Source: Hermatobates lingyangjiaoensis
Lineage: Eukaryota; Arthropoda; Insecta; Hemiptera; Hermatobatidae
Length of the DNA stretch: 64,000 bases
Reading direction: 5' to 3'
Assembly: GCA_026182355.1 (NCBI GenBank)
Contig: JAPFBL010000119.1
Coordinates: forward strand, 1,498,001-1,562,000
Part shown: positions 12,579 through 23,149 of the stretch, one piece after another
Numbering within the stretch: the first letter of the stretch is position 1
How the letters are laid out: every line of letters starts with the position of its first letter
Program-made: the position numbers and the translations under genes
Notes under the pieces: generated by a model
The model's database searches: none
What the model saw: the letters and a program-made list of their open reading frames with translations, nothing else
What the model was told of the DNA's origin: nothing

Positions 12579-12890
12579 GCACGTTTCTTCATGAAGTATT
12601 TAAAAGGTGAAATAAAATTACCCACCAAAGATGAAATGTTATTAGATACAAAAAATGAAATGAAACTACGTTGCAAGCTTGGATTAAAAAGGAATCAATT
12701 TCACATGATGGGTCCTCTTCAGGGGATTTACTATGACGATGTTGCCAAATCAGGGCAACTAACACCATTGCCTCCTGTTCTGACGTCCCTGCATACCGAG
12801 TCTTCCAGGCGGCACTTAGAAGACTTGGTCCACTTCAGAGAAGACAGATACATTATTTCTGACCAGAATACCTTCGTCAAAGTCATCTAA
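12579..12890 (+). CDS. Flavin-containing monooxygenase, terminal exon E
   Basis: Starts after tgttctag and, joined to exon D, reads FDLQ|ARFFMKYLKGEIKLPTKDEM. This matches the FMO helix 'Q.R......G...LP...EM'. It continues KLGLKRNQFHMMGPLQGIYY, reads through LTPLPPVLTSLHTESSRRHL, and stops after FVKVI at 12888-12890. The five exons total 924 bases, giving 307 residues plus a stop. Insect FMOs are usually about 420-450 residues, so roughly 120-140 N-terminal residues are outside the window. There are no frameshifts. The odd feature is the minisatellite that touches its acceptor. An ATTAAA-like signal occurs at 12912-12917, rather close to the stop; a better poly(A) site was not identified. Confidence 0.93.
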   Translation, partial: ARFFMKYLKGEIKLPTKDEMLLDTKNEMKLRCKLGLKRNQFHMMGPLQGIYYDDVAKSGQLTPLPPVLTSLHTESSRRHLEDLVHFREDRYIISDQNTFVKVI

Positions 12891-13030
12891 AACTGAACTC
12901 AATTAACTCTAATTAAACCGGCAACAGGCTGCTGATTTTGAACTCACAAGTAAACTTTTGGTGTCTTGACCTAAAGGGAAATTTTACTAGTGCCTGGCTT
13001 AAGTAACCATAATAACTGTACAAGAATAAC
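12891..13030 (+). other. FMO 3' flank
   Basis: Presumed 3' untranslated and flanking sequence after the FMO stop. The only polyadenylation-like hexamer near the stop is ATTAAA at 12912-12917. No other signal is seen before the palindrome that starts at about 13031. Confidence 0.4.
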
Positions 13031-13200
13031 TGTAGTAAGTTTACAGTGTACGATCTTTTGACCATTAAATCATGGTCATCATCAGGTGGAACGTTGCTTG
13101 TAATTATACATTCATTAGAAGCAATGAACCTTTCAACCATTGAAACTGATGATGAAAGTGGTTCAATGGTCGAAAGTTCGTACACTGTAAACTTACTACA
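13031..13200. mobile_element. Palindromic PLE-like end pair
   Basis: Terminal arms 13031-13053 and 13178-13200 are reverse complements (agtaagtttacagtgtacga). Each arm leads inward to a CTGATGA-T-stem-GAAA or AAAA hairpin, at 13055-13085 on the minus strand (stem GACCAT with ATGGTC) and at 13146-13175 on the plus strand. The two arms differ by several substitutions, so they are separately diverged copies rather than a fresh foldback. No coding capacity. Confidence 0.5.
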
Positions 13201-13399
13201 ATAGCTCTTGAACTGATGTTACGACGACATAATCTAGACAAAACAAACTACCCGAGAGGTTAAGGTCTTCAGCACTTAAGTTTGGAATGCAACTAATGCT
13301 GCTAATTTTAACTTTGTATATGAGTTAACAAAAATAATACAAAGATACAGTCATTCACCGATTCACTGTCATACCTCCTTACGAGACCCTTCGCCGCCT

Positions 13400-13575
13400 A
13401 ATAAGGACAATTGTCGAAATATAGAAGTGAGTTATATCTGTATTTATCTTTGTGTTAGCTTTTTTATAATTTTTATTTAAAGTCCATAGGACTTTCATAT
13501 ATATATGAAGTCTTGTTTTCCCATTTAATATTGTGGTTTAATCATTGATTGTTATTTCACGTGTTTATGTGAAAT

Positions 13576-13618
<43 letters not shown>

Positions 13619-13870
13619 TATATTATAATATATATATTATATTTATATATATATATAAAGATTTCACATAAACACGTGAAATAACAATCAATGATTAAAC
13701 CACAATATGAAATGGGAAAACAAGACTAAGATCTTTCAATTGTAACAAGCGGTCTTCGTCAGAGTCAAAACTCAAACTCGGTCGGTTGAAAGATCTTAGT
13801 TTTTTTTTTCATTTCATATTGTGGTTTGATCATTGATTGATATTTCACGTATTTATGTGAAATCTTGTTT
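13400..13870. mobile_element. Nested PLE-like inverted halves around (TA)n
   Basis: A partial CTGATGA-type element at about 13400-13490 runs into 'family 1' sequence (gtggtttaatcattgattg, then ttatttcacgtgtttatgtg). The latter is repeated in reverse after the (TA)n at 13580-13660, making a near-perfect palindrome at about 13535-13710. It continues to a head-to-head pair of the signature CTGACGA-A-GACCG...CGGTT-GAAA: minus strand 13734-13762, with a degraded plus-strand partner at about 13770-13800. The same sequence recurs at 15040-15225, 20960-21185, 37010-37155, 41380-41525 and 63190-63420. Confidence 0.6.
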
Positions 13871-13889
13871 TATATATATATATATATAT

Positions 13890-14047
13890 ACATTCGCGCT
13901 CCGTTCTTCGACGTGGGGAGATCTCTCTCACTTCGTCCTCTCTACTAGTCTACTCTCCTGATGACGAACAACAGTTCGAAATATTGAATTCTGTAAGTTT
14001 TCTTTGTATTCTCTTTTCTGTGTCGTGCTTTGTGTAATTTAAAAATT

Positions 14048-14098
<51 letters not shown>

Positions 14099-14100
14099 AT
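13890..14100 (+). mobile_element. PLE-like end with CTGATGA hairpin and (TA)n tail
   Basis: At 13958-13981 it reads CTGATGA-C-GAAC-AACA-GTTC-GAAA followed by tattg, then a pyrimidine-rich tail that ends directly in a long TA-rich tract at about 14050-14100. Preceding sequence to about 13892 follows another (TA)n tract at 13870-13890. It is thus flanked by TA repeats on both sides. Confidence 0.5.
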
Positions 14101-14109
14101 ATCATAAAA

Positions 14110-14450
14110 AGGATAAATCGGGATGTGGTCAGTTTCTTCCACTTCCAATCAACCTCTCATTGCCGACGTTTCGATTTTATTCAAAATCATTTTCAAAGGC
14201 AAAAGCAGGAAATTTGAAAATAAACAAACTAATACAAATTACATTACTAAAACAATATGGAAGGTTTTACTGAAACAAACCTTCCATATTGTTTTAGTAA
14301 TGTAATTTTTAATAGTTTGTTCATTTTCAAATATTCGTACTTTTGCCTTTGAAAAAGATTTTGAATAAAATCGAAACGTCGGCAATGAGAGTTCGATTGG
14401 AAGTAAAAGAAACTGACCGCATCCCGATTTATCCTTTTTATGTTACATAT
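14110..14450. mobile_element. About 165-bp-arm near-perfect palindrome with GAAACGTCGG
   Basis: Two arms, about 14106-14275 and 14280-14445, are reverse complements with only scattered mismatches. They are joined at the centre (ggaaggttt...aaaccttcc) with almost no spacer. Each arm carries the motif GATTTT-GAAT-AAAATC-GAAACGTCGG. Flanking (TA)n tracts lie on both sides (14048-14100 and 14486-14504). Single arms recur near 41010-41330, 51775-51870 and 63460-63540. Two short frames inside it (60 and 73 codons) are mirror images and not genes. Confidence 0.65.
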
Positions 14451-14469
14451 ATGTCCCACGGTCGACAAT

Positions 14470-14535
14470 TCATCACTGTTTTGTATATATATATATATAT
14501 ATATGGTAGAGTGTAAGAGCTGCTACTAACTTTAA

Positions 14536-14572
<37 letters not shown>

Positions 14573-14580
14573 CAATGTTT
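14470..14580. repeat. (TA)n microsatellites
   Basis: Two TA dinucleotide tracts at about 14486-14504 and 14541-14570, separated by 36 bases of unique sequence. They border the palindrome on their left. Confidence 0.9.
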
Positions 14581-14599
14581 AAACTTGTTTATTGTAATT

Positions 14600-14989
14600 A
14601 ATATCTACGCATTGTATTAAACTTCACTTCACATGTTCACAGTGAAGCCATCTAATTTCACAGTGAGCACGTGAATTAAGTAAATATTAAGTAAAAATTA
14701 AGTTAATATGAATTTTAAAAGATATATGATATATATGAAAGTAAAATCCACAAGGAAAAATAAAAAACACAGAAAAAAAGTGTCTCTAAGGCTTTTCAAA
14801 TCTAAAAGTTTAGCAAACTTTTATTTATTTTATCTCTTGTTGCTAGAGATCAACTAGAGATAGAAAACTTATCCTAATTCTATGATGACATACATTTCAA
14901 AGGTCTCAAAGCATATTTCCTGAGTTTTTATTTTTACTTGAGGCTTTTACTTTCATTACTTTCCATTATGTGTTTATTGTGATTATTTA

Positions 14990-15026
<37 letters not shown>

Positions 15027-15440
15027 TTTCACATAAACACGTGAAATAACAATCAATGATCAAACCACAATAAGAAATGGGAAAACAAGACTAAGATCTT
15101 TCAACCGTAACAAGCGGTCTTCGTCAGAGTCAGTTTGGTGTTTGACTCTAACGAAGACCGCTTGTTACGGTTGAAAGATCTTAGTCTTGCTTTCCCATTT
15201 CTTATTGTGGTTTGATCATTGATTTATATATATATATATATGAATACCAGAAATAAATGCCCTGAGTTATAGCAAATCTTTTATGTTACCTTCTTAGTTC
15301 TTATTTTCTTTGCTCTCTGATGATATAAAGTGAAGGACTTCAGAGCATTTATTTCTATTATTTTCCTGTTTACTTGTGGTTTAAACTTTATTAATTGCAT
15401 CACATGTTTACTGTGATTCTTCTGTATATATGAATACTTG
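14600..15440. mobile_element. Cluster of PLE-like ends with interior (TA)n
   Basis: It contains a family with tail hairpins such as cttcacttcacatgttcac and catcacatgtttactgtgat. It also contains a ctctgatgatataaagtg core at 15312-15330 and related inverted pieces at 14740-14960. Inserted between 14992 and 15235 is a (TA)n-bounded head-to-head pair of family 1 with hairpins at 15099-15127 (minus) and 15147-15175 (plus). Similar sequences occur at 36780-36930, 37165-37260 and 63840-63990. Confidence 0.5.
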
Positions 15441-16437
15441 TATTGACATTGTATTCAATATACCATTTGTAATTAAATCATGGAAAGTGTAACTTAACAT
15501 AATTAAACTTTTCACCACTACTATGTATTTAATAGTATTTATTTAATGTTATTTTTCTACTTACTACATTAACTTCTTATTTGGCTAAAGCAATTTTTTT
15601 TTAAAAGTTTATATATGACTGAATGTAATATGAAAAGTATTTACTGTTTATTTTTGCTTTAATTTTCTTTATAATAACAGAAAATTAGAAAAATAAACAT
15701 TATTGAGTGAATTTAAATTTTATTGATTATGCTTAATTGGTACGTTCTTTATAAAAATCTTTATATTTTTTGTTGAGAAGTATTATATCTGAATAAAAGT
15801 GGTTTCGTGGTTAGCAGACCTTGCTATTGACTATTTCGTATGAGCTAATGTAAAAATGTTAGTCATATATAATTATAATGTAAACTTATTACAAATGAAT
15901 AAAATATATGTTTAAATATAAACACAATTTATTTCACGTTTTACTTGTCGTTACATGGTTAAATCGTTAACAACGTAGGTCTAAATCGTTAACAAACATT
16001 TATGTATTATGCTAATCTACTAACTAATAGATCAAAATCTAATCGTTTTTTTCATTAGCTATTTTAATTTAGCAAGATAAAATGCATTTTTCTTTCTGGA
16101 TAAGCGGAAGGAATGAGATGGGGTAATAAAACATATCGCCTTATGCCAAACAAATTTGGTGTAAGTCTATTGAAAAAAAAGTCTTTACAATATTTCTTTT
16201 TTATAATTCAGTAAATATTCCCTCCCTACCCCATGACTTATGTTACAGGATCTCTACAAGGGGGGGGGGGGGTGTTGCTGAAGCAGTTTGAGTTTCGTAT
16301 GGGAGCTTTAAAAAATTGCAGTCACCATATTTCAATGTATGGTCACAGTAATATGCCGTTCATTTTTAATTTTATACAAAAATATTTGTGTTGCTTTGTA
16401 ATAAAAAAAAGAGGTAGGGTTAAATTTTATCTTTACT
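15441..16437. other. AT-rich unrecognised stretch with a poly(G) run
   Basis: No gene or recognised element. The one striking feature is an uninterrupted G run of 13-14 bases at about 16259-16272 (after ctctacaa), unexpected in such AT-rich DNA. Confidence 0.5.
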
Positions 16438-16720
16438 TGGGGTCAAGGCAGCCAAGGGTTTGCGTGCTCCCCTCTTGAGTGGTAGATCCCTGGTTCGATT
16501 CACACTCTGGCCACGATTTCTTCACAGGAGAGGTGAACAAATCTGAGAACATCATCCCTCGTACTATGTCAGTACTCGTTTAATATGTCAACTACACATG
16601 CATTTAAGATATGCAAAATTAATGAATCCCAAAGTAATAATCAAGCCAGTAATATGGCTCACCTTTTGCTAAAAACGGTACCAAACAATAAATGAGTCCC
16701 ACTATCCACCCCTAGAAAGA
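16438..16720 (+). mobile_element. tRNA-derived SINE, tail variant B
   Basis: The head has a degraded A box (near ccaagggtttgcgtgctc) and a good B box (tggttcgattcac). The core has gaggtgaacaaatctgag and tactcgttt. The tail differs from the usual form: it carries a run close to aaaacggtaccaaacaataa then atgagtccc, shared with copies at 39616 and 57005. Confidence 0.7.
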
Positions 16721-19090
16721 ACTTCGGCATTGTAAAACAAACATGCTACCTTTATCTCTAGGTTAATTATATTATTCCTGCACTGCACATGAATTTAAAT
16801 TATTCTAATGCAGACCTCATAACAAAGTTAGTTTCAGATCAGACAACAGCATATACTAATGTGAACAACAAAAATTAGAAAGACTTAGAAACTATCTCTT
16901 AAGGTCAATCCAGATCACTGAAGACAGAGACAAAATGGTTGTAATTTTAGCTGTAAATAATATAAATAAATAATAATTTAATTACTATAATAACTTTCAA
17001 TGTTTTATAATTATATTTTTAACATAAGTTTTTCTTCAATTTAGGGTATAATCGTAATGAAATTTAATCTAACACATTGTATCGTTAATGATTTCAATTT
17101 ACAGAAAAGAGACAGTCATATGTAACCAATACATAAAGATGTAACCAATTGTAAAAATGTACTTTTATAAATGTAATTGTAAATTTTTGTATTTATTTTA
17201 AATTAGTATGTTGTTTATAAATTGTGATAAAAAGCATACAATTTAAATAAATTTTAATGCTTATATATCTGTAATTTTTTTATATATAAATATATATACC
17301 TTATATATTTATGTATCTCTTATAGCCTTATAATTTCTTTGAACTATGACAGAATGTTAAACTTGCTCCATTTAGTGGATAAGGCATCAACAACAGCTTG
17401 ATAAACTGCATCATTCGATACTTCAATATCCAAAGAAAGTTTAACCAAATGAAGTTAGGGAGAATTTTTAATTTATAAGAATTAGTAGTAATCATTCACT
17501 TAGAAAATGATTTTACTGCACAAACAGGCTAGTATAATTAAAAAGTAGTTTTTTTAAAACAATCTACAACTTCATTTACTAGCATTTTTTTAATTAATGA
17601 TTTTTTAATTAATAATTACCTAATACATAGGTACCAACTAAACACTAATTAGTTGTGTACTAAAGTATTAGTAGGTACTAAAACTAATTTACTTCCTTGA
17701 CATCTGTCAACCTCAATAAGTTTTCACCGATACAAGAACAATTATTGTAAGATGATAGAAAAATAAAAAGTTCTAAGAGTTCTGTGATTACTTGGTGTCA
17801 TAAAGACAACGAAGAAAATGAAAATTGAATAAAATAGAGAAGATGGAGTACAAAGTAGAAGAAATCATTTTGAGGGTGTATTAATACAACAAAATACCTT
17901 TTAAAAAGATAATAAAATAAACAGAGGAATATGGAAAAGTGACGGCTAAAATTTAGAATCTATAAAGCACTTTGGAGTGAAACTAATACGGGCCAAAACT
18001 AAACCAAAAAAGGGTATGGAAATAAATTAAAAAAATAAAAATAAATTAAACACAAATTAACAATTTTAAAAACCGACTAATACATACACAAAGCACACAC
18101 ACACACACATACACACGAAAACACACGCACACATATAAATAGATATACATCAATGCAGCAGCTTCTGCATTGACCACTTTCTTACCGAAACTGTCTAGTT
18201 TCTTCATATAAGGAAAATAAGGCTAGTTTTAATAACACATGCTTAAGGGAAGGCCTGCTACCATCGTACACAAAGATATGTATGCATATACATAAAATTA
18301 AAAAATAATGCGTTCTATTTCACGGTGGATACTTCTATCAATACAAAATTAATGTTACAACTAGGAAACATAAGAAAGACCCTAACATGATCCTCGATCA
18401 TTTCGTGTACATGCCGCCTTCAGAAAAGGATAAGAAGAAAACGCAACTGAGGAGACATGAAAGGATTCACAATCCAATACATAGTACCAATGCGTATTGT
18501 TATATATTTATATATGACTAAAGTATATAGAACGAAGAACAGATTACAGCACATACTCAGACTAATGACAGGCAGTTCGTCGTTAGGGAGAAAATCAGAA
18601 AGAAGAAATTGAAAGGCTACATTCTTAATATCAAACCTATCCTTCTTCTTCTCTTCTCGTTTTATCCAGAAGAAAACATTTTGCTTACCCTTTTAATTTT
18701 TTATTTTCATTATGTGATGTTTTGTTTGGCATAGTAAAAACCGTTAGATGTAGCACACTCGTGTAGCTTAGTTAAACCTCACAACTAAAGAAGGTAAGTT
18801 AAGATCAGAAAAAAAATATGTATGGGAATTAAAACAGATGGGTTTTTTAACATGGGAAGTTAAAAAACTAAATTCTATGCCTACTTTAAAAATAAAAATC
18901 GGATCATAAAGTATTAGCAATATTGGTTTAGGCGGGGCATAGGATACCCTAAATATGGACCCCCTCAGATACTCACCAAGGAGGCATACTGTAATGCAAA
19001 GCCTTTGTGACTCTAATGAGGACCATCCTTAGTAGAATTAGTGCAGTCTCATTTATGGATTTCTTCCATTGATTTTAATTTTTATATATG
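16721..19090. other. Intergenic stretch, nothing identified
   Basis: AT-rich intergenic sequence. It contains a (CA)n run at about 18089-18125. I saw no coding segment of recognisable family and no inverted repeats comparable to those on either side. Confidence 0.5.
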
Positions 19091-19099
19091 AATGTATAT

Positions 19100-19104
19100 A
19101 AGAG

Positions 19105-19163
<59 letters not shown>

Positions 19164-19303
19164 CATTGAATAACTGACCGTATTTCACTGATGTCATTTT
19201 CTTCACCAGTTTTTCAAGGTGGTGAAGAAAATGACATCAGTGAAATACGGTCAGTTATTCAATGAAATATGTTTGAATGAAGGACTGCTCCCAAATTTTA
19301 CAA

Positions 19304-19345
<42 letters not shown>
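19100..19345. mobile_element. PLE ORF-start palindrome between two (TA)n tracts
   Basis: Between TA tracts at 19109-19160 and 19310-19343 lies a palindrome with arms at about 19161-19210 and 19221-19275. On the plus strand from 19219 it reads VVKKMTSVKYGQLFNEICLN, then EGLLPNFTN, after which the TA repeat begins. The segment FNEICLNEGLLPNFTN matches the start of the PLE ORF seen at 61911-62050 (FNEVCLKEGLLPKYTN). It is a broken fragment of an element protein, not a host gene. Confidence 0.6.
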
Positions 19346-19347
<2 letters not shown>

Positions 19348-19697
19348 ATTATATTATATTAAAAGTATGAGTATTTGGCTGAACTTTTCCTAATTAATTT
19401 CTTAGTCTAGCTGAAGAATGCTCCAGTTAATCATATTTATCATATTACAATTTCCAAATGTTCCAACTGCATAGAAGTCATCATTACAACTTGAATAATA
19501 TTGTCTTTTCAAATCTTATTTACATAAGTAATAAAAGTACAAACGGAAGATTCTTTTGTTTGATTAACATAGGAGTAGGTCATGAATCTAAAAGATTGGA
19601 AGACCCTTTTAGGAAGGATTGTGGCAGAGGATTGTAGGTAATTCGTAATATACAAGCCGTTTTAAAAGTTTTCTCTCATTTTAGCGGTCAGTCCAAT

Positions 19698-20025
19698 GTA
19701 GGGGGTCAGGTCAGCTCAGTGGAAACGTGCATGCCTCTGAGCTGGTAAGTCTGTGGTCCAATACCCACTCTGGCCTTCGAGTTATTCATATGGGAGGTGA
19801 ATAAATCTGAGCACGTCATCCCTTTGACAGTAGGTTGAGATGTTGATCCAAAGCCAGTACGATGTCCAGTACTCGCTAATAATCTCTGCACTGTATTCAC
19901 ATTAGCTAAGCAAAATCTAGGACTCCAAATGTAAAACCAATCTTCATTTTGTGGCATCACAAAGGACCAATGTTCGTTCTTCGTGTGTTCTCTTGTCATA
20001 CTGCAACATAAACTAACCTAAGCTG
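19698..20025 (+). mobile_element. tRNA-derived SINE
   Basis: It begins agggggtcaggtcagctcag (A-box region), has cctctgagctggtaagtc and a degenerate B box (gtggtccaatacccac), then ggaggtgaataaatctgagc and a core with gatgtccagtactcg. The tail, variant A, has atcacaaaggaccaatgttc and acataaactaacct. A 97-codon minus-strand frame across it is chance. Confidence 0.8.
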
Positions 20026-20429
20026 GTACAATGTCACACTATAACAGCTGCATGAAGTGTGTACTGACATCGGGTATGAATGAAGTTGGTACTAGAATTA
20101 TAATAGAGAATTCAGGCTCTTAATGGTGGTGATAGTTAAAGATGACTGGTGAAAACATTATTTGGTAGCATTGTATAAAGAACCGCAGATTTCCTCTCAG
20201 TTAAAGAAACATTATAATAATGTAGATTACTTAGATAGGCTTCAATCAATTAAATCCGCTTACTTACTGTCTATATATTGTTTAATATTGGATAAAACAT
20301 AGACTTGACATTGAAGTTTTTTCAGATTGTTATAAGTAAGTTGTTAGAAGAGATATGTTTTTGCCTGAATGCAAGGCCTTGTGTAAGCGGTAAAGAAGCA
20401 AAAACTGGCTGTTTGTGTGCAATCCCGGG

Positions 20430-20582
20430 AGTCCAGTGGTGACTGGTTAGAAAAGAGAGTGAAAAGCGGGTGAGGAGAAGGCCAGTGAGAAAGTGAGAGG
20501 GGCGAAGCGCGCTGAGAAGACGGCAGTCGTCCGGCATGCCGGTCGCCAGTGCGCTGCCTCCGAGCCCGGCCCGTGACCCACC
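20430..20582 (+). promoter_or_regulatory. Lipase 5' leader and probable promoter-proximal region
   Basis: GC content rises sharply here compared with the flanks, up to the start codon. The start context is ccaccATGA, a strong match to the Kozak rule (A at -3). No TATA box is seen within 40 bases of an obvious initiator; candidates such as tccagtgg near 20431 are weak. The transcription start is not determined. Confidence 0.45.
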
Positions 20583-20696
20583 ATGACCCCTAGCCATGTC
20601 CTCCTCCTCGTGACGGTAGCCGCAGCCCTCAACGCCGACCAGCCCATCGACGACGACCTCCAGGACCCCGACTTCAGGCCCTACCTCCTGTCCACG
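20583..20696 (+). CDS. Acid lipase, first coding exon (signal peptide)
   Basis: It encodes 38 residues: MTPSHVLLLVTVAAALNA, then DQPIDDDLQDPDFRPYLLST. Residues 1-18 form a typical secretory signal peptide (hydrophobic LLLVTVAAAL, likely cleavage after Ala18). Donor ACG|GTAGTC follows in phase 0. Splicing to the exon at 46465 gives LLST|CQRLEARG, which matches the spacing of the family pattern ST.E.I..RGY...H.V.T.DGY in lysosomal-acid or gastric-type lipases. Codons are GC-rich, unlike surrounding DNA. The assignment rests on the signal peptide, phase and the downstream exon. A 128-codon minus-strand frame over this exon is a shadow. Confidence 0.75.
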
Positions 20697-20764
20697 GTAG
20701 TCATCCACATATTCACTATTAGCGTGTAATTTACAAAATTAAAATTTATTTTTTTATTATAATT

Positions 20765-20894
20765 TTATATATATATATATATATTCATACCACAATATGA
20801 AATGGGGTAAAAAGACTAAAATCTTAGTTTTTTACCTCTTTCTTATGTGGATTGAACATTGATTGTTGTTTTACGTAATTATAGTGAAATATTG

Positions 20895-20934
<40 letters not shown>

Positions 20935-21190
20935 CCTCAGTTTCTTTTGAGTATATATATATATATGTATAACATTTCACATAAACACGTGAAATAATAA
21001 TCAATTATTAAACTAGAATATGTAATGAAAAAAAAGACTAAACTCTTTCAACCGTAACAAGTGGTCTTCGTCATAGTCAAAAACCCAAACACCTAACAGT
21101 TGAGTTTTTGAATCTGACGAAGACCGCTTGTTACGTTTGAAAGGTCTTAGTCTTTTTTTTTCCATTTCATATTGTGGTTTGATCATATAT
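20765..21190. mobile_element. PLE-like family 1 palindromes with (TA)n
   Basis: Three TA tracts (20769-20785, 20896-20930, 20951-20966) alternate with family 1 sequence. Inverted halves at about 20965-21070 and 21105-21185 both carry the acgtgaaataa or gtggtttgatcat ends. They also carry CTGACGA-A-GACCG...-GAAA hairpins: gtggtcttcgtcatag on the minus strand, and gacgaagaccgcttgttac at about 21115 on the plus strand. A shorter diverged piece is at 20785-20895. Confidence 0.6.
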
Positions 21191-22440
21191 ACATGTGAAG
21201 CCTCCTAGGACGAGTTCCTCATAGTACGAGCAGTTTGCTTTACAACCAGCCATTCATAGAAATTTTTGTCTTGTACGACGAGTAAAAAATCGTAGTACAA
21301 GAGACCGCCTTCTTCTCGCCTAGATGATCTTCGTTTTAAGTTTAGTAGATTAGTTTGATATCTAAAAAATAGTGAACAAATCAATTAATTCTACTTTATT
21401 ATTCTATATACATCTTATTTACAGTCAAAAAACTAGACCATTATGATATGTTTTGACAAAATGTTATTAAATAAATCATAAAGTAGAATGCTAACTAATT
21501 TCAGGTGCTATTTTGAATATTTTATTTTTTCTTTTAGAGATTGCGCTTTCTTCTAAAGTACTCAATAAATGCGGATTTATTGAATGAAGTAATAATTGTT
21601 TATACATTGAAATTGCATTCCTTATTAAAAATTTAAATAAAAAAATGTGAATATCGTATTAGTTATAAAATATCAAAATAAATATAACCAACAATAAATT
21701 TTAAGTTTATTTCTTTGATATAGTATAATTTCTGGTAATGAAATTTTAACTGTCCAAAACATATGTAATCATAAAATTTAATGAAAATCAATTTTTTTAA
21801 AATAATAATTATATTTTTTTACCACGAAAATCCTACTTATACTACCGCTTATAACTATTTCTTAAACAACTCTGACCCGCAATGCACTAAAAATAATTGA
21901 ACTTTAGTAACGCATTAGAAACACAAACTAAATATTTGAGAACATAAAGTTTGTAAAATATGGTGTTTACCATAAACCGGTGTTCTAATTAAAAATGAAA
22001 TATTAATCATAATTAACTATTTTCTCAAGAAATTAAATGTAATTGTTGTTAGTTGATATAAAATTGTTGTTTCTTTAAGGAATTGTGTAACAATGGAAGT
22101 ATTTTAAAGAGTGTTTGCATAAATAAACTGTAATTAACCGGTGTCATCTGTTCAACTCAATTGTAATTTCTTAGAGTAGTCATTTTAATAATTAACTTTT
22201 AACATGTATTGTTCAAGAATACTTATCAGAAAAAAAAAGTGTAAAGGTAGGTATTGGATTACAAGAACATTCAATATACATATAAATAATATAACATATA
22301 TTATACATAATTAATATAATATGAGTACACTATAAATATGTACATATTTAAAATTAAATCTTTAAGAAAAAACGAAAATTATTGATTACACTCACGATTA
22401 CAAATATTTTTTTTTAAAAAAGTTTGAAAAATACAAAATG
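21191..22440. other. Intronic stretch, nothing identified
   Basis: AT-rich lipase intron sequence with no recognisable exon, element or RNA gene. Confidence 0.5.
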
Positions 22441-22444
22441 GTGT

Positions 22445-22449
22445 AGTAG

Positions 22450-22507
<58 letters not shown>

Positions 22508-22830
22508 AATGTAGAAAAAGAAACATAGAGAAATTAAAAGCACACACTTACAGTCTCTAATTTTTGGTTTGAACCGTAATTTCTCTACTAATTTACAGTT
22601 TTTAATTTCTCTATGTTTTTGTTTCTACATTGAACTATATTTGTTCACTATCGAATGGACTATATTTGTCTATTTCGGATCGTATTTCCAACGAAAAAGT
22701 ATACATATTATACTTATTTTATATATATATTTATATATATATATATTATATATTAAACATATATAATATTAAATAATATATATATAAAATTTAAATATAT
22801 ATATATATATATATATATTTATTTATTACC
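22445..22830. mobile_element. Palindromic element bounded by (TA)n
   Basis: After a TA tract of about 50 bases (22453-22502) come inverted arms at about 22504-22540 and 22592-22640 (tagaaaaagaaacatagag against ctctatgtttttgtttcta). Then a tail follows that ends in more TA-rich sequence (22724-22820). The tail block atttgtctatttcggatcg is related to tattgtccatttcagatcg at about 40923, so this family occurs at least twice. The 65-codon frame ending in YIYLYIYIL is microsatellite translation. Confidence 0.5.
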
Positions 22831-23103
22831 TATTAGTCCAGTTATACTGTTGACCTTTCAACTCTTTTATTCTAACCGCTTGTTTCTTGTTCATTATTGA
22901 CCTTTGACCTTCTCTTTATATTAACCTGTACTAATCCTTTTAATCTATTAATAGCAATGACTAAGCATGAGTCATCGATTTTAATTTAACATGTCACATG
23001 GCCAACTCCTTTTCCAGTTGAACCCTGTTAGCAGGAGGTTAGTTCGTAGGATCGAACTTCTCAGTCTTAAGATCGTGAATGCCCAGACTGAAGTTAATTT
23101 TAA

Positions 23104-23149
<46 letters not shown>

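Noticed and set aside
12071..12610. 179-codon IVYVLTSVVLTI-rich frame as a membrane protein
   Set aside because: It is a translation of the 36-bp minisatellite within the last FMO intron and runs into FMO exon E in the wrong frame.
20322..20708. 128-codon minus-strand frame over the lipase first exon
   Set aside because: It lies antisense to the signal-peptide exon and 5' leader. Open frames are common in GC-rich stretches and it has no family resemblance.
22569..22766. Short frames ending in YIYIYI repeats (also 5645-5934, 23079-23291, 36960-37157, 61758-62050)
   Set aside because: The Tyr-Ile repeats are translations of (TA)n tracts. Where the N-terminal part is meaningful it belongs to a PLE fragment and is listed as such.
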